A DNA stretch of 6,772 nt from Candidatus Hydrogenedentota bacterium (GTDB lineage Bacteria > Hydrogenedentota > Hydrogenedentia > Hydrogenedentales > CAITNO01): positions 1-6,772 of the forward strand of contig DSBB01000509.1 in the NCBI GenBank assembly GCA_011046175.1. The letters are read 5' to 3'. The position numbers were made by a program, and so were the translations under genes. Under the pieces are notes generated by a model. That model had not been told where the DNA came from and searched no databases. It saw only the letters and a list, made by a program, of their open reading frames with translations. How positions within the stretch are numbered: the first letter of the stretch is position 1; every line of letters starts with the position of its first letter. Below, piece by piece: positions 1 through 5,818 of the stretch.

Positions 1-997
1 CCAGCGTGAGGTCGCTATTCATGTACATGTTCCACACCCCCTGCAACAACATGAGACTGCTTCCCGCAAGCAGTTCCGTGCCCGCCAGACAAACGCGGCC
101 GCCCGGCCTCATATCCACCACAGCGCCAAACATCCTGTAACGCCCCGGCTTCATTCCCGCCAGGAACACACTGTCGGAAGTCAGGATGATCCGCTCCGGG
201 CCTTTGGCCCGCGCAAACACGCGCAAAACGGGCGGCGGGACATGTTCAAGGTCGGCAATGAACGAGGCATAAAGCCGGTCCTCCGCCAGCTGCGGCCACA
301 ATGCGTTTTGATGCCGGTGAATCTGGGGCGCCATGCCATTGCCCAGATGGGTGCAAAGCCGCGCCCCCGCATCCGTCGCAGCCTGTATATGGCGCGTTTC
401 CGCCGCATGATGACCCAGCGCCACAACAATGCCGCACTTGCGCGCCGCACGGATAAGACGCATGGCGCCGGGTTGTTCGGGGGCGAGAGTAAGGCAACAT
501 ATCCTGTCTGCCGCGGCGCGACGCAACCGGTTAAACACCGCAACATCCGGCAACAGGACATGGTCCCGGGGATGCGCGCCGCGCGGCCCGTCATCAGGGG
601 ATATGAACGGCCCCTCGAGATGAATGCCGGGGATATGCCTTGCCAGAGCAGGATCAGCAAGCGCGGTCGCCAGTACGCGGCACTTGTGTTCCAATGACTC
701 CACACTGTCTGTGATCACTGTGGGCACCCAACGGGAAACGCCCTGATCAGCAAGCGCGTCGTTCAGCAAACGTATCTGTTCCACCGTCACATTGTGCGAC
801 TGCAAATCTATCCCGAACCCGCCGTTCACTTGTATGTCAAACAACGGCGGCGCGAAAATGCACTCGTCGTCCCCCACGTCCACCGCGCCGCGTCCCGCGC
901 GTGTCACAGAAATCACTTTCCCGGCATGCAGGCGCACATCCACCGCCTTAATGCTGTCAGGGAACCGCCCGCGTATTACAAAGTCGTGTTGTGACAT
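1..997 (-). CDS. nagA: NagA-like amidohydrolase (N-acetylglucosamine-6-phosphate deacetylase family), 3' end cut by the window edge
   Basis: This is a metal-dependent amidohydrolase of the N-acetylglucosamine-6-phosphate deacetylase family. Members remove the acetyl group from GlcNAc-6-P to give GlcN-6-P and acetate in the cytoplasm. The 332 visible codons show, in order: DIQVNGG (54-60, matching the DVQLNG strand of E. coli NagA), HLEGPFIS (126-133, metal ligand E128), GAHP (140-143), LTLAPE (169-174), GHH (195-197, H196), THLGNGM (216-222, H217), IADLEH (247-252, H252), TSDS with the likely catalytic Asp at 275, and LAGSSLML (310-317). Each ligand has its E. coli counterpart at nearly the same spacing. 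Only the C-terminal end of the barrel and beta-sandwich is missing, since the family runs to about 380 residues. THLGNGM and the RHQN stretch (228-231) differ from E. coli THLYNAM and GREPG, so family membership is firm but the substrate is not. The start is ATG at 997, preceded by a purine-rich but weak SD. The gene lies 110 bases after iorB and probably has its own promoter. Confidence 0.85.
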   Translation of the reverse strand, partial: MSQHDFVIRGRFPDSIKAVDVRLHAGKVISVTRAGRGAVDVGDDECIFAPPLFDIQVNGGFGIDLQSHNVTVEQIRLLNDALADQGVSRWVPTVITDSVESLEHKCRVLATALADPALARHIPGIHLEGPFISPDDGPRGAHPRDHVLLPDVAVFNRLRRAAADRICCLTLAPEQPGAMRLIRAARKCGIVVALGHHAAETRHIQAATDAGARLCTHLGNGMAPQIHRHQNALWPQLAEDRLYASFIADLEHVPPPVLRVFARAKGPERIILTSDSVFLAGMKPGRYRMFGAVVDMRPGGRVCLAGTELLAGSSLMLLQGVWNMYMNSDLTL

Positions 998-1107
998 TTT
1001 TCTTTTCCGTTCCAACCATTGGCCTCTTTCATTATCCACAAAGCACGGAAAGGACGCAAACGAAAGAAAATTACGCCGGAAACCGGGACGGGCAGTACCA
1101 CCGCAGG
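998..1107. other. Intergenic gap between iorB and nagA-like gene, with degenerate pyrimidine-rich tract
   Basis: This gap carries no gene. On the minus strand, just past the iorB stop, there is a small CCGG-TTT-CCGG hairpin (1086-1076) followed by a T-rich stretch. It is too weak to call a terminator. Next comes a tract (about 1070-1037) built of loosely repeated CTTTsyGTkyG units, such as CTTTCGTTTGCGTCC and TTTCCGTGCTTTGTGG. The nagA-like promoter candidate overlaps this tract. Confidence 0.5.
1031..1059 (-). promoter_or_regulatory. Candidate sigma-70 promoter for the nagA-like gene
   Basis: On the minus strand, TTGCGT (1059-1054, three of six matches to TTGACA) is followed by a 17-base spacer and GATAAT (1036-1031, five of six matches to TATAAT). 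The start of transcription would fall near 1024, giving a leader of about 27 bases before the ATG at 997. The site sits inside a T/C/G-rich degenerate tract, so a chance match is possible. Confidence 0.4.
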
Positions 1108-1623
1108 CTATGCAAGCGTCTTTCCGTAATGGAAAACCCTGATGTTTTCGTCATGCGCCTTTTCGGGCAAATTAACGCGGATGGCGGCCTCCCATTGTCC
1201 GTCATCAAAAGACAGATGGCCGCTCAGCACGCCAAGCAACGCCACGTTGCAGTTGCGCGCCGTGACGGGCGTGTCGTCGTGATCAAGCGCGCTCACGTCC
1301 GCGGCATCGTTCAAAAAACGACCAATGCTCAGGAGCAAACCGTGGTCAGCGAGGTAAAAACGGTTGTTGTCCTCTTGTGACGGTTCCAAGACCAGCACAT
1401 AATCAGCTTCACCAACGGGCACCATCGGACTGTACACCTTTTTGCCGAAGCGCACATCGCTGGTAACCGATCCGCCTCGCTGGCTCATGCCGTGTATCTC
1501 TCCCTGCTTCACATCATACCCCGACTTGAACGCTGTTTCCGCCAGAATATTTGCCGCGCGGATCACTCCCTGGCCGCCAAGCCCCGCAATCACCACATTG
1601 GTTACCTTGTTCGCATCCATCAT
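1108..1623 (-). CDS. iorB: Indolepyruvate:ferredoxin oxidoreductase, beta subunit (IorB)
   Basis: This is the small, gamma/POR-type subunit of the 2-oxoacid:ferredoxin oxidoreductase that oxidatively decarboxylates arylpyruvates such as indolepyruvate to arylacetyl-CoA, passing electrons to ferredoxin. The protein has 171 residues. It opens with the nucleotide-fold-like strand VVIAGLGGQGV (residues 9-19 if the first Met is used), then EIHGMSQRGGSVTSDVRFG, the family's best-known motif, and ADYVLVLEPSQ. The C-terminal half aligns by eye with IorB through the terminal VFHYGK. The length is slightly under the usual 190-200. Two adjacent ATG codons (1623 and 1620) can serve as start. ATG at 1623 overlaps the iorA stop as ATGA and is about 7 bases from GGAAGAAG inside the iorA end, which points to translational coupling. 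A longer frame back to 1680 lies entirely inside iorA and is unlikely. Confidence 0.93.
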   Translation of the reverse strand: MMDANKVTNVVIAGLGGQGVIRAANILAETAFKSGYDVKQGEIHGMSQRGGSVTSDVRFGKKVYSPMVPVGEADYVLVLEPSQEDNNRFYLADHGLLLSIGRFLNDAADVSALDHDDTPVTARNCNVALLGVLSGHLSFDDGQWEAAIRVNLPEKAHDENIRVFHYGKTLA

Positions 1624-3212
1624 GTTTCTTCTTCCGTTGCCAATTGATACTTTTTCAGTTTGGGAGCGGCCAGACTGCACAGTTTGCGCAGTATAATCAC
1701 CGTCGGCTCGGCCTTGGCAAGGCCGTCGCGCAGGGCCTTCTCAAAAGCGCCCGCCCTTTCCAACACATGAACATTCTTCACGCCAATAGCGCGGCACACA
1801 TCCTCCGCGGGCACTTGGTTGGTTTTGGCATGGTCAAGTGTCCGTCCCGTGCCCGGATGTTCCTGCATGCCCGTCATCGCGGTAGTGCCGTTGTCAAGGA
1901 TAACAATAACATGTCCCGTCTTTGGGGGGTTGTAAACCATCTCCACCACGCCGGTTAAACCGCTGTGCATAAAGGTGCTGTCGCCTATCACGCTCACCAC
2001 GCGGCGCGCTTCGTCGTCGGGCAGCGCATGCCGAAGGCCAAGCCCGACGCCTACGCTCGCGCCCATGCACACGCAACTATCGTGGGTTTCAAACGGCGGC
2101 AACACGCTGAGCGTATAGCAACCGATGTCCCCCGATATGATGCAATCCATCTTTTTCATCACGCCAAAGGCGATGCGATGGGGACAGCCCTTGCACAGTT
2201 GAGGCGGTTTCCCTTTGGGCCGCGCCGGCTCCGGCGAGGCGTCGCGCGCAATAATGCGGCGCACTCGCGCCACATTTAATTCATCAAACCGGTACATTTC
2301 CAGTTTGCCCTCGCACTCGACGCCTTCGGCGCGCAACGATTCAACAAGATAGGGGTCGTTCTCTTCTATGACAAGACACCTGTCAACAGAAGCGGCAAAC
2401 CGGCGAATTAAATGTATCGGCAAAGGATAGGTCATTCCCAACTTCAGAATACGCGCGTAAGGCGCAGCTTCACGGGCATGAAGAAAGGCCACGCCGGACG
2501 TTACAATACCCAGCCTTCTGTCGCCCTCATACAGCGTGTTCAAGTCAGACTGTTCATTCCACTCTGCAATCTTGGTCATCTTTTCCCGCATCCGGCGGTG
2601 CGCCGGACGCGCATAACCGGGAATCATCACATAAGACGGCATATCGCGGACAAAGTGCGGCGTCTTCGAGGCCGGCGACGGATTGCGGGGAGTCACTATG
2701 CCGCGGGAATGACAGACACGGGTGGTCATGCGAAACATAACCGGCAGATTCCACGTTTCCGAAAGAAAAAACGCGTCAAACAAAAAATCGTACGCTTCCT
2801 GCGCATCCGCCGGTTCCAGCATCATAACACTCGCCGCTTTGGCATAGCGGCGATTATCCTGTTCGTTCTGGCTCGAGCCCATGCCCGGATCATCGGCAGA
2901 CACCAACACCAGCCCGCCGCGCACACCGGTATACGCCACGGTGAACAACGGATCGGCGGCCACATTCACGCCAACGTGTTTCATCGTCACCAACGCCCGC
3001 GCGCCGCCATAGGCGACACCAATGCCGACCTCAAGCGCCACCTTTTCGTTGGGCGACCATTGGGCGCGACCGCCCAGAAGAGAAAAATTCTCCAAAATCT
3101 CCGTGGAAGGCGTGCCGGGATAACCCGTGCCCAGGGAAACACCAAGATGCCGGGCCGCCCAGGCAACCGCCTGATTGCCGCTCGCTAATCTCGGCTCCAT
3201 TTTACTGCCCAT
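1620..3212 (-). CDS. iorA: Indolepyruvate:ferredoxin oxidoreductase, alpha subunit (IorA), short form without C-terminal ferredoxin domain
   Basis: This is the thiamine-diphosphate subunit that binds and decarboxylates the aryl-2-oxoacid, working with IorB. The 530 residues contain a PorA-type N-terminal domain (about 10-175) with GTGYPGTPSTEI (28-39), the KHVGVNVAADPL stretch (78-89) and SADDPGMGSSQNEQDNR (105-121). A transketolase-C-like middle part spans roughly 230-315. The TPP domain (about 338-510) carries CKGCPHR (340-346), GDIGCYTL (361-368), CMGAS (382-386), the Mg/TPP motif GDSTF (410-414) and DNGTTAMTG (440-448) running into HPGTG (452-456). The protein ends at LCSLAAPKLKKY plus a short tail. 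Classical IorA (about 600-650 residues) continues into a two-[4Fe-4S] ferredoxin domain that is absent here, and no frame after the stop supplies it because iorB starts at once. The start is ATG at 3212, five bases after a near-perfect AGGAGG. The open frame extends upstream to 3335, but that part has no SD support and no family similarity. Confidence 0.94.
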   Translation of the reverse strand: MGSKMEPRLASGNQAVAWAARHLGVSLGTGYPGTPSTEILENFSLLGGRAQWSPNEKVALEVGIGVAYGGARALVTMKHVGVNVAADPLFTVAYTGVRGGLVLVSADDPGMGSSQNEQDNRRYAKAASVMMLEPADAQEAYDFLFDAFFLSETWNLPVMFRMTTRVCHSRGIVTPRNPSPASKTPHFVRDMPSYVMIPGYARPAHRRMREKMTKIAEWNEQSDLNTLYEGDRRLGIVTSGVAFLHAREAAPYARILKLGMTYPLPIHLIRRFAASVDRCLVIEENDPYLVESLRAEGVECEGKLEMYRFDELNVARVRRIIARDASPEPARPKGKPPQLCKGCPHRIAFGVMKKMDCIISGDIGCYTLSVLPPFETHDSCVCMGASVGVGLGLRHALPDDEARRVVSVIGDSTFMHSGLTGVVEMVYNPPKTGHVIVILDNGTTAMTGMQEHPGTGRTLDHAKTNQVPAEDVCRAIGVKNVHVLERAGAFEKALRDGLAKAEPTVIILRKLCSLAAPKLKKYQLATEEET

Positions 3213-3215
3213 AAA

Positions 3216-3223
3216 CTCCTCCT
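3216..3223 (-). promoter_or_regulatory. Strong ribosome binding site of iorA
   Basis: AGGAGGAG on the minus strand ends three bases before ATG 3212, so the AGGAGG core is five bases away. This fixes the iorA start against the longer open frame and against the in-frame ATG at 3200. A perfect 10-bp palindrome GCCGGCCGGC (3233-3224) directly abuts it on the 5' side in the mRNA. Confidence 0.85.
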
Positions 3224-3320
3224 GCCGGCCGGCGCTGAAAGTTATTACGCCCATGCAATGTGTGCCGCCAATCGTTGAAAAACATGCACGAGCGTGTGTT
3301 TGATGCATACGGTGAAACTG

Positions 3321-3348
3321 ATTGTTTGCAGGCAAAGAGCCCTGTCAA
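3321..3348 (-). promoter_or_regulatory. Candidate promoter for iorAB
   Basis: A perfect -35 hexamer TTGACA (3348-3343, minus strand) is followed by a 16-base spacer and AACAAT (3326-3321, four of six matches to TATAAT). It would give a leader of roughly 100 bases to iorA. The weak -10 and short spacer make this tentative; other start sites within 3213-3420 are possible. Confidence 0.3.
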
Positions 3349-3525
3349 ACCCAGAAAGTATCGGAATTCAACCCTATCAAACCGCGCCGTTCACGGTCAA
3401 GTTTTCATGCTTTATCTGGAATTTCGCGATTCGGACGCCGTACCAAGGTATTCCACTGAAATGGCCGCCAAAGTGTCAGAAATCCGCCCGGCAACAGTGA
3501 TCGCCGAAATTTGGGTTCCACAAGG

Positions 3526-3555
3526 TACACATGACTGCCGATTTAATGTTATAAT
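3526..3555 (+). promoter_or_regulatory. Extended -10 sigma-70 promoter for the exported Trx-fold/TPR/CsgG-like gene
   Basis: TGT followed by a perfect TATAAT (TG at 3547-3548, hexamer 3550-3555) is the textbook extended -10 element. TACACA (3526-3531, four of six matches to TTGACA) sits upstream with an 18-base spacer. Transcription should begin near 3562, leaving an 80-base leader before GTG 3643. This is the best promoter in the window. Confidence 0.7.
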
Positions 3556-3630
3556 GAGTATGTCTTTGATGATTCCTTTAATGGGTGTATGTAACATGGT
3601 GGCGATGTTATTCGCTGAAGCTTGGAATGC

Positions 3631-3635
3631 GAGGA
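3631..3635 (+). promoter_or_regulatory. Ribosome binding site that selects the GTG start at 3643
   Basis: GAGGA ends seven bases before GTG 3643, an ideal distance. It argues against the upstream in-frame TTG at 3622 and against the ATG pair at 3655 and 3658, and the resulting N-terminus MNKKMMAATG reads as a normal signal peptide. Confidence 0.7.
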
Positions 3636-3642
3636 AACTATC

Positions 3643-5571
3643 GTGAACAAGAAAATGATGGCTGCCACAGGTGCAGCGCTGTTGTGTCTGATTGTTGTCG
3701 GCGCAAATGCATGGGGTGATTTGTCTGAGGGCGCGCCCGCGCCGAATATCCGTGGCGTTGATATAGCCGGTCAGGAAGTTGACCTGAACCAAATCATCGC
3801 CGACAACCCCTACGTGGTGGCGGTATACTGCTTTACGCCGAACACCGGCGAGGAAATCGCGGCGCGCCTGCAGGGACTGCAAATGCGTTACGGTCATGAA
3901 AAGTTCCAAGTGGTTGCCTTGGGCATAGAACAGGATGAAGGCGCGCTGCAGGATTTCGCGCGCCGGTTGGGCATCCGCTATCATGTGCTCGACGCTGAAA
4001 AACTTGAAGAAAGCGACTGGCTCGAAACCGTTCGGCAGTATCCCCTTACCCTTATTGTTGAAACCACGCAAAACAGGCATATTGCTCGGATACTTGTGGG
4101 CGACGGCTTGTCCCCTGCAACATTATTGACGGGTTTCGCGGAAGAACTGTTTCGGAAACGCCGTGAAGAAGCGCTTGAACTGATTGATGAGGCCGTCACC
4201 GAAGGCGACGACCCGGCAGCGCGCGAATTGCGGGGCTTTATTCTCACCGGTGAAGGGAAACTGGACGAAGCGGAAAAGGAGTTTGGCAGTCTGGAATCCT
4301 ACACGGGTCTTGCAAAAGTCGCCTTGGAACGCGGAGATTTTACCGAAGCGGTCAGATTCGCGGAGCAGGCCGGGGACGACCCCTACGCCGCTTCGATCAA
4401 GGCGGAAGCGCTCGCGCGACAGGGCAGGACGGACGAAGCCGCGACCACGGCGCGCGCCGTGGAGATTGACAAGGCGGAACGCCCCTGGCAGGCGGCGGAG
4501 GCGGTGAACAGCCGGGGACGCATCAGGCATCATCAGGGCGATGTGGACGGCGCCATCGAGGATTATCAAACTGCCCGGGAAATTGACGCATACGGCATTA
4601 AGCCGCTAAGCAATGAGGCGGCGGCGCAACGGGAAAAAGGCAACCTCGAGGCGGCGGAGCAACTGCTCACACAAGCGCAGCAGATGAGCGACGACAACTT
4701 GATTGCCCTGCTGCTGCAACAAGTGCGCGGGGAACTTGAAGAGGCCAACGATCTCAAACGGCAGGAACTCATACGGTCGCAAATCCAATCCCTCTCGGAG
4801 CGTTATCGCGAATTAAAAGAAGCGGGACTTGACGCGCCGCCGGACCCATGGAGCACACGGCCCCTGACGCTGGCGCTGCTGCCGGGAAAGGGCGGCGTCT
4901 TTTTCGAACGAGCCGGAACCGATGTCGCATTACAGCGCGATATTGAATCAAGACTGCAAGCGGACCCGCGGGTGCAGGTGCTGGAACGCGCCATGCTTGA
5001 ACACCTGCTGCAGGAACTCGAGCTGGGTTCGTCTGAATTGGCCGATCCGAACACGCAACAGGTGCTGGGACGCGTTCTCTCCGCCCGGTATCTCGGCTTC
5101 GTTGACTACAGCCAAGTCGGCGCGGACCCCACCATGCATCTGCGGCTCGTGGACACGGAAACCACCGCGCTCGCCATGCAGGTGTCACAGCCGATTCAGG
5201 TAAACAAACTCGGCGATGTCGCACAAAGCGTTGTTGACCGGGTTCTGGCCGAAACGGCCGACAGCCAAGAGTTGAAGGGGCTTGTCGCGGATGTAACGAA
5301 TGACGGCGTGGTAATGGTGAATATAGGCAAACGACACGGCGTCGCCCTTGGACAGCGTTTCGACGTGTTCACCGAAGGCGAACCCATCGAAGTGGGCGGA
5401 CGCATCATTGCACATCGGCAGAACACCGTGGGACGCATCGAAATTACATCCGTCGAGGACGAATACAGTCTGGCGTCAATTGTGGTGCTCCGCGAAGGCG
5501 CCAAATTGGAGCCGGAACTGAAAATCAAGGCGTCCGCGCCCGCAACGGAAGGGCAGGCAAACAACACATGA
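3643..5571 (+). CDS. Exported multidomain protein: CXXC-less thioredoxin fold, TPR-like repeats, CsgG-like domain, FlgT-C-like domain
   Basis: The 642-residue product, from a GTG start, has no single family name that I recognise. Residues 1-23 form a Sec signal peptide (KK, hydrophobic core, cleavage after ANA). The Cys at 15 is not in a lipobox, so a soluble periplasmic protein is expected. Residues 30-168 resemble the TlpA/redoxin fold: GAPAPNIRGVDIAG, the strand VVAVYCFTP, FQVVALGIEQDEG and the cis-Pro element YPLTLIVE (133-140). The CXXC position reads TPNTG, with only Cys 63 nearby, so ordinary disulfide chemistry is not expected. Residues 174-352 contain about five TPR-like helical hairpins with GxxxEA or GDxxxA signatures. 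Residues 353-395 are a charged, coiled-coil-like stretch. Residues 406-537 read like CsgG-type proteins (LALLPG, VQVLERAMLEHLLQEL, LGRVLSARYLGFVDY, LRLVDTET). Residues 541-630 resemble the FlgT C-terminal beta domain (GKRHGVALGQRFDVF, VGRIEITSV). I infer a role in envelope assembly or scaffolding. The gene has its own promoter and is divergent from iorA. Confidence 0.85.
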   Translation: MNKKMMAATGAALLCLIVVGANAWGDLSEGAPAPNIRGVDIAGQEVDLNQIIADNPYVVAVYCFTPNTGEEIAARLQGLQMRYGHEKFQVVALGIEQDEGALQDFARRLGIRYHVLDAEKLEESDWLETVRQYPLTLIVETTQNRHIARILVGDGLSPATLLTGFAEELFRKRREEALELIDEAVTEGDDPAARELRGFILTGEGKLDEAEKEFGSLESYTGLAKVALERGDFTEAVRFAEQAGDDPYAASIKAEALARQGRTDEAATTARAVEIDKAERPWQAAEAVNSRGRIRHHQGDVDGAIEDYQTAREIDAYGIKPLSNEAAAQREKGNLEAAEQLLTQAQQMSDDNLIALLLQQVRGELEEANDLKRQELIRSQIQSLSERYRELKEAGLDAPPDPWSTRPLTLALLPGKGGVFFERAGTDVALQRDIESRLQADPRVQVLERAMLEHLLQELELGSSELADPNTQQVLGRVLSARYLGFVDYSQVGADPTMHLRLVDTETTALAMQVSQPIQVNKLGDVAQSVVDRVLAETADSQELKGLVADVTNDGVVMVNIGKRHGVALGQRFDVFTEGEPIEVGGRIIAHRQNTVGRIEITSVEDEYSLASIVVLREGAKLEPELKIKASAPATEGQANNT

Positions 5572-5693
5572 CGCCGCAGATGCGGCTGCAAGCAATGCCT
5601 TCATGATTCCTGACACCCGGGGCGCCACAGGAACCGCGCCTTGACGCCGCCGGACAGAGACAACACGGACGAACACAGGCGTCTTCGTCATAC

Positions 5694-5721
5694 CTTTCTT
5701 CATTTGAATGGATGAAGAAAG
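5694..5721. repeat. Perfect 10-bp inverted repeat around the ilvD -35 box (operator-like)
   Basis: CTTTCTTCAT (5694-5703) and ATGAAGAAAG (5712-5721) are exact reverse complements separated by eight bases, TTGAATGG. The loop holds the -35 hexamer. The element lies upstream of the expected transcription start, so it would act as DNA, most likely as the binding site of a dimeric regulator. It has no T-run after it, which argues against a terminator for the upstream gene. Confidence 0.6.
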
Positions 5722-5732
5722 CGGCGTATACT
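5704..5732 (+). promoter_or_regulatory. Promoter of ilvD
   Basis: TTGAAT (5704-5709, four of six matches to TTGACA), a 17-base spacer and TATACT (5727-5732, five of six matches to TATAAT) form a good sigma-70-type promoter. Transcription would start near 5739, giving a leader of about 80 bases. The flanking inverted repeat covers the -35 and most of the spacer, so a bound protein would compete with RNA polymerase. Confidence 0.6.
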
Positions 5733-5804
5733 AGTGCCATCTTCCGCGTATCCCCAACGAATTTCGGGAAAAACTCCATAAACATGGAAAAACCAATGAA
5801 CCAC

Positions 5805-5809
5805 AGGAG
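5805..5809 (+). promoter_or_regulatory. Ribosome binding site of ilvD
   Basis: AGGAG ends nine bases before ATG 5819. An in-frame ATG at 5810 directly touches the SD, with no spacing, and would be poorly used. The site therefore favours 5819, and the protein then begins MGSSIVKEGF as expected for the family. Confidence 0.7.
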
Positions 5810-5818
5810 ATGTTTGCC

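Larger units (their letters stand above)
3213..3642. other. 430-base divergent intergenic region between iorA and the exported TPR protein gene
   Basis: This region separates two divergent genes. It holds the plus-strand extended -10 promoter, a weaker minus-strand promoter candidate and the two ribosome binding sites. Short inverted repeats such as CACG-AG-CGTG near 3290 and CCGT-TC-ACGG near 3390 are too short to name. A 128-codon open frame (3260-3646, plus) crosses most of the region, but it has no SD and its translation resembles no known protein. I see no RNA gene. Confidence 0.6.
5572..5818. other. 247-base gap between the exported protein gene and ilvD
   Basis: This gap carries no gene. 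Immediately after the stop there is a small hairpin (GCCGC-AGAT-GCGGC, 5573-5586) without a following T-run, so it is not a convincing terminator. An ACACGGAC-like degenerate tract lies at about 5652-5679. The right half holds the ilvD promoter with its inverted repeat, and a leader of about 80 bases with only short hairpins (for example TCCAT-AAAC-ATGGA near 5775-5788). I see no T-box, leucine-rich leader peptide or attenuator. Confidence 0.6.

Noticed and set aside
181..705. 174-codon minus-strand frame overlapping the nagA-like gene
   Set aside because: It is in another frame on the same strand. The true frame, open from 997 to the edge, contains all amidohydrolase motifs.
2412..3188. 258-codon plus-strand open frame
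   Set aside because: It lies wholly antisense to iorA, is rich in His and Arg from GC-skewed codons, shows no family motif and has no SD.
3260..3646. 128-codon plus-strand frame across the divergent intergenic region
   Set aside because: It has no SD, starts before the strong extended -10 promoter and its translation resembles nothing. Only its last 25 codons are kept, as a tentative leader frame.
5573..5586. Hairpin GCCGC-AGAT-GCGGC right after the exported protein gene, considered as a terminator
   Set aside because: The stem is five base pairs and no T-run follows, so it does not meet the pattern of an intrinsic terminator.
5739..5818. Possible attenuator or T-box in the ilvD leader
   Set aside because: There are no runs of Leu, Ile or Val codons, no T-box consensus and no terminator hairpin.
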